From the NCBI GenBank assembly GCA_030272155.1, contig CP126204.1, positions 2,657,501 through 2,721,500 of the forward strand: a stretch of DNA of 64,000 nt, written 5' to 3'. This stretch comes from Tetradesmus obliquus. Taxonomy: Eukaryota; Chlorophyta; Chlorophyceae; Sphaeropleales; Scenedesmaceae. The notes below the pieces were generated by a model. That model was not told the origin of the DNA, ran no database searches, and saw only the letters and a list, made by a program, of their open reading frames with translations. Made by a program: the position numbers and the translations under genes. Shown piece by piece: positions 58,197-64,000 of the stretch (position 1 is its first letter; each line of letters begins with the position of its first letter).

Positions 58197-58325
58197 CCTC
58201 GGGAAGCCGTGAGAGGCGCTTCATAGCCCTCACCGACCTTGATGTTCCATCTGTTGTAGACCGTGTGAAGCAAGCAGAATGTTGATTTCATAGAACCTGG
58301 AGAGCGCTCTGACAGCGGCCGTGTC
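58063..58325 (+). other. 5' region of the protease gene next to the array
   Basis: A plus-strand ORF at 58082-58285 (67 codons with a (GCA)n-encoded Ala run at 58166-58194, ending RRFIALTDLDVPSVVDRVKQAEC) looks like an N-terminal exon of the protease, but it is in a different frame from the next exon and no good intron joins them. The following frame is open from 58269. The start of the gene is therefore unresolved. The array border lies only 22 bp before the ATG at 58082. Confidence 0.35.
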
Positions 58326-58784
58326 ATGAGCATGATGGACAAGCGCACACAGCTTGATGGTTCTGTTGATTGGGTCGAGCCGGATGTCGATGGGCAGAAG
58401 CCAGAGATGGAGCCGGAACGGCGAGCCGGCTATGGCAGGCCAGGGGACCAGGGTCTCTTGATGGGCATCATCCCAGCGCGGCTGATTGAGGTTTGGCAAT
58501 TCCTGACGGGCAAAGCAACCAAGGCTGAGTACGGTACGTCAACAGACAGCCAACCCCTTGAGCTTTTGAACAGCACAACCCTAGAGACCACTGGTGGTGC
58601 CAGCAGCTTGCTGTTGCTGCAAGGCAGCCACGAAGCTCTGGACGAGCTGAAAAGGAGCGGCGTCATCAAAGCATCAGCCGAAGATCTGCCTATATGTCTC
58701 ATTGAGCCAGTGAAAGACAACAGCAGCGGCAGCAGCAGCAGCAGTGCCCAGCTGCCTGTAAGTACTTTTGCAACACTGAAAGAT

Positions 58785-58853
<69 letters not shown>

Positions 58854-60519
58854 TCTCAGCTGCCTCTGTTTCTTATTGAACCAGTGAAAGACAGCAGCAG
58901 CATCAGCAGCAGCAGTGCCCAATTGCCACAAGATGAAGCTGCAGCCCACGTGACGTGGGGGGTGGCGGCAGTCAAGGCGCTGCAGACACAGCTAACTGGT
59001 GCGGGCGTCAAGGTGAGCACGCTGCTTGGCAGATAATGGAACACGGGTGTGGCAATCTAAACCTTGTATGACACCATAGTAGCAGAGCGGCACGCATGGC
59101 AGGTGCATACAGCTCCCAAGAGGTAGGAGGCTACGTGGCTCAACTGGATGCGCCAGTCGCCTACATGCTTCTTTAGCGTTGAGCACATGGGTCAGCTGTC
59201 TGTGATGCGCATAATGATGCAGCTGTGTGTCTGTGCTTCTGCTGCCCTGGCCTCAGGTGGCCATGCTAGACACTGGCCTGGACATGGAGTACACGAGACA
59301 CCCTGCCTTTCAAGGCATCAATGTGAAAGGCAGAAACTTCACCACAAACGATGTGGGTGACTCAGCGCATTGCAAAGGCAACAATGCGTGGTTGCTGGTT
59401 GCTTTTGTGCTCACTGTTACCTGTGTGCTGCTGGCGCTCACACCTGAAAAACTTTGGACGTACAACAATAAAAGAGCTTTTACGTCTGAGACACAAGCCA
59501 GCTGTTTGGCAATCCATGTCACTCATGTGTATGTGATATCACTGATGCAGTTTTGTACTGCAGCAACAGCAGCAGCAGCAGCAGCAGCAGCGGCAGCGGC
59601 GGCAGCAGCAGCAGCAGCTACATATCACTGCAACGGCTCTTCATGCTGCCGGTCCTGCTGGTTCCGCTTGTTGCCTGTGCAGGAGACCGACTGGCATGAC
59701 GTGCGAGGGCATGGCACGCACTGCCTTGGCACCATTCTGGGCAGGGATGTTGAAGGCGTGCGCATAGGCGTCGCGCCCGGCATCACAGATGTGATAATAG
59801 GCAAAGTTATACCTGACAAGGGCAGCGGCAGCTGCGAGCAGCTGGTGCACGTCATCTGGTGGGCATGGTTTGAGCAAGGCGCCCACATCATCAGCATCAG
59901 CTTGGCTTATGACCTGCCCGCCAAAGCAGCTGCGCTGGCGGCTGCCGAAAACAAGACCATGGAGCAGGCCTACATCGAGGCGCAAAAAATCAGTGAGACA
60001 CACGGCAGCCTGTTTCAGTCCTTGTTTCGCATGCTGCAGGACGGGCTTGCTATGAACCACGCGCCGCCATTGATCATTGCTGCGTGCGGCAACGGCAGTA
60101 CAGTGGACGTCAAAGTGCCGGTGCAGCTGCCTGCAGCTGCAGATGGTGTCGTTTCAGTTGGGGCAGTCAACAAGTCACCGCAGGGTTACGTGGTAGCGCC
60201 CTGTTCCAATGTGGGCGCAAGTGTGTGCGCACCAGGCGTGATGGTGTTTTCCGCAGCAGCAGACGGTGCCGCACCGCTGGCAGCGTCAGGTGTGCTGCTG
60301 CGGCCAGAGTCAGGCACAAGCATGGCAGCACCACACGTGGCAGGTGTTGCAGCGCTGTGGTGGCAGCACCTGAGAGGCGATTATGGGCTAAACACTGCTG
60401 CTGAAGTCCGCTGGCAGCTGCAGGGCCGTGCAAGCACTCAAGGCTTTGCACCTGGTGTTGCTCCAGCAGAGCTGACCCGAGCAGTAGGGAGAGGGCTGGT
60501 GCAGGCACCACCTGTATGA
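58326..60519 (+). CDS. Subtilisin-family (S8) serine protease
   Basis: Exons are 58326-59012, 59257-59352 and 59683-60519, with GT-AG introns and phase 0 joins, giving 539 aa if the poly-Ser segment is kept. It is an endopeptidase with the full subtilase set: Asp234 in VAMLDTGLD, His271 in RGHGTHCLGT, Asn398 in AACGNGS (oxyanion hole) and Ser474 in SGTSMAAPHVAG. The fragment WGVAAVKA...GAGVK just before exon 2 is the usual lead-in to the catalytic domain. The N-terminal ~200 residues resemble a propeptide-like region followed by a Ser-rich linker with two LIEPVKD repeats. Within exon 1, 58758-58859 has good donor and acceptor sites (CCT|GTAAGT ... TCTCAG|CTG), is 102 bp, lacks stops and encodes mostly Ser, so it can be spliced out or kept without changing frame (505 aa if removed). 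No transmembrane segment or signal peptide is seen in this model; the start is uncertain. Confidence 0.8.
58785..58850 (+). repeat. (AGC)22 microsatellite coding poly-Ser
   Basis: Twenty-two uninterrupted AGC units lie inside the optional 102-bp intron of the protease. The tract is expected to vary in length between strains. Confidence 0.9.
59559..59618 (+). repeat. CAG-type repeat in the second protease intron
   Basis: An imperfect run of CAG/CGG triplets lies in intron 59353-59682. It stays open in the protease frame, so retention of this 330-bp intron (divisible by three) would also not shift the frame. Confidence 0.8.
60367..60515 (+). repeat. Source segment of the duplicated protease 3' end
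   Basis: This end of the protease coding region (LRGDYGLNTAAEVRWQL to GLVQAP) recurs in altered form at 60750-60940. Confidence 0.6.
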
Positions 60520-60749
60520 CTGCTACGCGTCAGCTGCTCGGCCTTCCTGAGCGTTGTGCAGCTGGCTAGCCACGCAACAGGCACGTGGGGTATGAAGAGT
60601 GCTGCCAGCGGTGCAGGTAACAGATTACATGCGTGCACGTGCGGGTGAGCAGGCTTGGCCTTGAGTGGCATGCACATGCAGGTTCAGTCTGCACCTGCAC
60701 CTGCTGGCAGCTTCAAAGCTGCTGCTGCAGCCGGCAGCAGCAGCAGCAG

Positions 60750-60940
60750 CACCTGAGAGGCACCTAAGAGGCGATGATGGGCTAGGCACTGCCTGTGAAG
60801 TGCGTCGGCAGTTGCTGAAGCACTCAAGCCGTTTGAGGCTCAAGGTTTTGCCCCTGGTGTTGCTGCACGAGTGCTGACTGAAGCAGTGGGTGACGGGCTG
60901 GTGCAGGCACCGGTGACGGGCTGGTGCAGGCACCGTCTGA
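60750..60940 (+). pseudogene. Decayed partial duplicate of the protease 3' end
   Basis: The sequence repeats the final part of the upstream protease in the same order (CACCTGAGAGG..., GGCGATGATGGGCTA..., CTCAAGG-TTTTGC-CCTGGTGTTGCT, GGGCTGGTGCAGGCACC) with many substitutions and small gaps. The last 23 bp (60890-60912) are tandemly doubled (60913-60935). It lacks the catalytic domain and is not expected to make a product. Confidence 0.65.
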
Positions 60941-61095
60941 GTAAGGACTTCAGCTTGCGCTGCAGCAACATGCTGCATGCCATAGTACGGCGTAGACCGC
61001 ATGGCCTGACGTGCAGGCTGACGGTATCAGATCATATTCCTGCAATTGGCTGCATTGTAAGATTCCCAGCAGAGCACCACCCGTGAACTGGCTAT

Positions 61096-61130
61096 GTAAA
61101 ATGACAAATTCTAGACAAAGCCAGGATCCC
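61096..61130 (+). repeat. 35-bp direct repeat, copy 1
   Basis: It matches 62459-62493 at 33 of 35 positions; the shared inner part begins AATTCTAGACAAAGCC. It could be part of a dispersed repeat or a transposon relic. Confidence 0.7.
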
Positions 61131-62458
61131 GAAGCTGTGTGACAGCTTGTCACAGCCGGGCTGTCACAACACCAGGGAAACCCAGGTAGCTTGGGCTGTT
61201 GCGCGCTCAGAGCTACCAGGTTGTACCAGTGAGATGGAACGTGCAGCTGTGCGCCTGGTGCTGATGTTGCAGAGCTCATAATGCAATGGGTGCATGCCTG
61301 GTGCAGGCTCCGCCGCAAAGTACTTATGGGCTTTCATGCATTTCTGATGGGGTTTCATGTACCATCTCATTGCATACATGATGCAGCGTTATAAGTCCAG
61401 GTCGGCCTTGTATTGTCGCGCCCCATTAGGGTGTTGACCGATTGTATCTGGTGTGTGCATCTCATTGTTGTGGCTATCATTGCAGTCCTGGCACATGCCC
61501 CATCTGCACGTGTTTCAGGGTATGATATGACGTGTACTGCTGAGCTGGACAGTGAATCCAAGCCGGGTACATAGTCGAGAGCGGCATCGATTGCGATGTC
61601 TTCAGTTTCGCCCACGTTGTGCATTGAGCATATCTGCACATCGGGTAACAAGCCGAGCATCAGCCGAGCAGGCTCACTGTTGCGATCATGTAGACCAGGC
61701 TGCATGGTTGGGCGCAGATCTGAGACCACCGTAATTTCCAGTGATGCAGATAGTCAGCGAGTAGCTGCCAGCATGCGGCATCATGAAGATGTCGAGTAAG
61801 CAGCGAACTCTACCTTTCCACTGTCGGGCAGCCATTAGGCGCAGCAAGCCGTAGCGCCGCAGCCGACTCACTTCTAGTGTGCCTTAACAGAGCTGATTAA
61901 TTTGAGCTCTTGTGTGCGAGCAGCACACATTGCAGTGAATTGCAGCCAATAGTATTGCATGACATGCACCACCGATCTTATACGACGGCGATCTCATATG
62001 TCACGTCAGTATCGTGATATTACATAAGTCTTTTGGCTAGATGGAGGGTGTCCCTGTGTGTTGCAGCTGGTGCACAAGGCGCGTGAAATATTCACAGATT
62101 GAAGTTGGGTGTACTTGTGTAGCAGCTAATCGCGACTGCTACTGTAGCGAGTTGCATGCTGTACATCACCAGTTCAGCATGTATGCAATGCGTACCATGC
62201 TAACAGCGCTGCTGACAGAAGAAAAAACAGCGCTGCTGACAGCGCACCTGTGGTACATCCAAACATGCGCAATCACACATATGCGCTGAAATTTTGCAGC
62301 TGCAGTGATCATGCAGTGCATAGGGCAGACGCTGCCAGGGGCCGGGCCTTGAGCTTGGAATGATTGCAATCATCCCCAGCCCGCGGCTGGCAGCGGCCCG
62401 CCGGGTGCAGGCCGCACTGCCGCTTTGCTAGCAGCTTTGTGCCTGCCAGAGAAGGAGT

Positions 62459-62493
62459 GTAAACTGACGAATTCTAGACAAAGCCAGGATCCC
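62459..62493 (+). repeat. 35-bp direct repeat, copy 2
   Basis: Second copy of the repeat at 61096-61130, about 1.36 kb away. Flanking sequence beyond the 35 bp is not conserved. Confidence 0.7.
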
Positions 62494-62826
62494 AAAGGAC
62501 GCTGGTCATGCACAGCTGCGCACCTTCAAGCAATGCTGTGTGTATAGCGCACAGCTGCCAGCACGAGCTTTGTTGTGGCCAGGGAGGCTCTTGCCAGCAG
62601 CACTGCTCCTGCAACTTGCCTCCCAGCCCTGCAATGTTGCTGATGCGAGGCGCACTTCCAACTTGGTGCTGAGCAGCAGCCTGCTGAGCAGAATCCAAAC
62701 CCATCAACACTCAGCTATGAAAGCACAGCTATAAAAAACTCTGCAATCTCCATGTTCACAGCAGTCGACTTGGCTTGAGCTGAGCGTTGGGTGCTCCGCC
62801 CTGCGCGCCTCAATCAAGTGCGAGTC

Positions 62827-62827
<1 letters not shown>

Positions 62828-62869
<42 letters not shown>
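62828..62869 (+). repeat. (CTG)14 microsatellite
   Basis: Fourteen uninterrupted CTG units are followed by an interrupted continuation. It is one of several CAG/CTG tracts in the window. Confidence 0.9.
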
Positions 62870-62872
<3 letters not shown>

Positions 62873-63438
62873 CTGTTGCTGCAGAGCTGCTGCTGCTGGT
62901 GGTAGGGGGATGTACAGGATGTATCAGGCATGCATGGTGCCGCTGTTGGTCCTCATTGTCTGTGAAGAGCTTGATAAAGCTAGACGCTGAAGTTGAACAC
63001 ACGATCTTTGAGTTCTTCTGTGTGCCTTCCCTCGAAACTGCATCTCATTCCGCATCACAACGCAAACTCTGGACCATCAAAAGCTCTCAGCAAAGGCTGA
63101 TCTAAGAGAAACACCTTCGAAGAAACAACTGTGAGTTGTAGTTTCACGCACAAGCAGGGTCCTGCTCACGGTGATTCTTAGAAGCGATATCAAATCCGCA
63201 CGTGCGTCCTTGCATGGGGGCGTCAACAGAGTGACGTCCGCTGTACCTGCTGATCATGCCTATTTAGTCTCTTGCAATTTTTTTGTTCCAGCCCAACACT
63301 TACCAGCATCTTCGTATGACAACGACGCAGTGACACCCACAGGCAGTGACACCTATATCAAGCTCCTTCGCCGCGAGTTCGCACGTTTCAGCCGCTTATT
63401 TTATTCTTCATCAGCGTACCTGCCGTCTTGAATACAGA

Positions 63439-64000
63439 ATGAAGGCCCCTGTGGTCGCCATCGTGCTGGTGGCACTCCTCGGAGTAGCCACGGCGTAAGT
63501 GCACCTCTTAGCTATTCGTTGTATACTGTTATAATTTTACGTTGCTGCTAAGAGGATGTTCGAGCTGCATGGACGTAACTCGTGCCGGAACATGACTGGG
63601 AGGACCGAGTCGCCCGAGGTCTCTAGGAGCGTCTGCAGATCGGCAACCAATGCGCAGAGATCGTAACGATCTGGATGTTTATGCTCTTTGCAGGGGTACT
63701 TTCGCGGCAGCGCCCTCCGGCCAGGCTGCCAAGCCCGCAGCAGCAGCAAAGCCTGCTGCTGCAGTGGCCCCTACCAAGCCTGCAGCCAAGCCTGCCACCA
63801 AGCCAGTCATCACCATTGCCATCACCAAGCCTGCAGCAGCTACAACCAAGGCCCCAGCTGCTGCTGCTGCTCCCGGCAAGACTGCTGCTGCAGGGGCTCA
63901 GCCCGCTCCTGCTCAGGCAGGCACTGGCGCCCGTGCCGGTATCGGCCAGTTTGCTTTCCTGGCACCTGATAGGCCACCCCTCAGGCCCAATGACTTCCAG
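63439..64000 (+). CDS. Secreted Ala/Lys/Pro-rich protein, partial
   Basis: Exon 1 (63439-63494) encodes MKAPVVAIVLVALLGVATA, a textbook signal peptide with a basic n-region, hydrophobic core and A-T-A cleavage site. It ends GC|GTAAGT. Exon 2 starts at 63694 after TTTGCAG and stays in frame to the window end. It reads AGTFAAAPSGQAAKPAAAAKP and continues with repeated A-K-P, T-K-P and poly-Ala units, then a less repetitive part (GIGQFAFLAPDRPPLRPNDFQ) before the window stops. Such Ala/Lys/Pro-rich stretches occur in algal cell-wall and extracellular matrix proteins, often as linkers before a folded domain. That domain, if any, lies beyond the window, so the function is unknown. Confidence 0.7.

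Larger units (their letters stand above)
60941..63438. other. Gene-poor intergenic region
   Basis: No gene is supported over ~2.5 kb. A 120-codon minus-strand ORF (61367-61729) and an 82-codon plus-strand ORF (62041-62289) lack recognisable domains. The region holds a 35-bp direct repeat (61096-61130 and 62459-62493), short inverted repeats around 61137-61170, a 16-bp ACAGCGCTGCTGACAG duplication near 62203-62241 and a (CTG)14 run at 62828-62869. The last ~250 bp are probably the promoter and 5' leader of the next gene. Confidence 0.4.

Noticed and set aside
61367-61729. 120-codon minus-strand ORF
   Set aside because: Composition is not clearly non-coding, but no motif, splice context or neighbour supports it as a gene.
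63171-63431. 86-codon ORF just before the secreted protein
   Set aside because: It ends 7 bp before the well-supported signal-peptide start and is more likely 5' leader sequence.

Overview
The window looks like nuclear DNA of a green alga (core chlorophyte, perhaps Sphaeropleales- or Chlamydomonadales-like). The signs are genes split by many short GT-AG introns, a plant-type class 3 lipase, abundant (CAG)n/(CTG)n runs inside exons and introns, and Ala/Ser/Gln-rich reading frames. The lineage is an inference; no marker gene was searched.

Layout. (1) 1-2293: a compact block of closely packed, partly overlapping intronless ORFs, mostly on the minus strand. It reads like one end of a Polinton-like virus (PLV) relic cut by the window edge. 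(2) 2831-6276, minus: a seven-exon class 3 lipase of the plant phospholipase A1 type; all six splices keep frame and the model gives 503 aa. (3) 6697-58059: a 51,363-bp head-to-tail array that dominates the window. It holds 12 copies of a 3,557-bp core and 12 copies of a 723-bp element (called M here) with ~25-bp imperfect terminal inverted repeats, normally alternating M-core-M with a 4,280-bp period. (4) 58326-60519, plus: a subtilisin-family (S8) serine protease, followed by a decayed partial duplicate of its own 3' end. (5) 61000-63438: no confident gene. (6) 63439-64000, plus: the start of a secreted Ala/Lys/Pro-rich protein, cut by the window end.

How the array works. Each core carries a two-exon DDE transposase of the IS630/Tc1/mariner type on the plus strand (about 465 aa, acidic triad D212/D337/E376). 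Its single 806-bp intron contains, on the opposite strand, a complete ATG-to-stop ORF of 238 aa resembling a zinc-knuckle plus PD-(D/E)XK nuclease. A second antisense two-exon fragment resembling a RAP domain lies downstream. The array starts and ends with M and is bordered on both sides by the trinucleotide AAT, as expected for a target-site duplication of the whole block. At one place (19537-19539) M is missing and only CTG, the terminal three bases of M, remains, which looks like an excision footprint. Copies are almost identical: the only differences seen are two substitutions shared by cores 2 and 12.

The array sits between the 5' ends of the head-to-head lipase and protease genes. Without it, their start codons would lie roughly 0.5-0.7 kb apart, so the insertion has probably split a shared promoter region. 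Extreme copy identity means either very recent amplification or homogenisation, or an assembly effect; long reads would decide.
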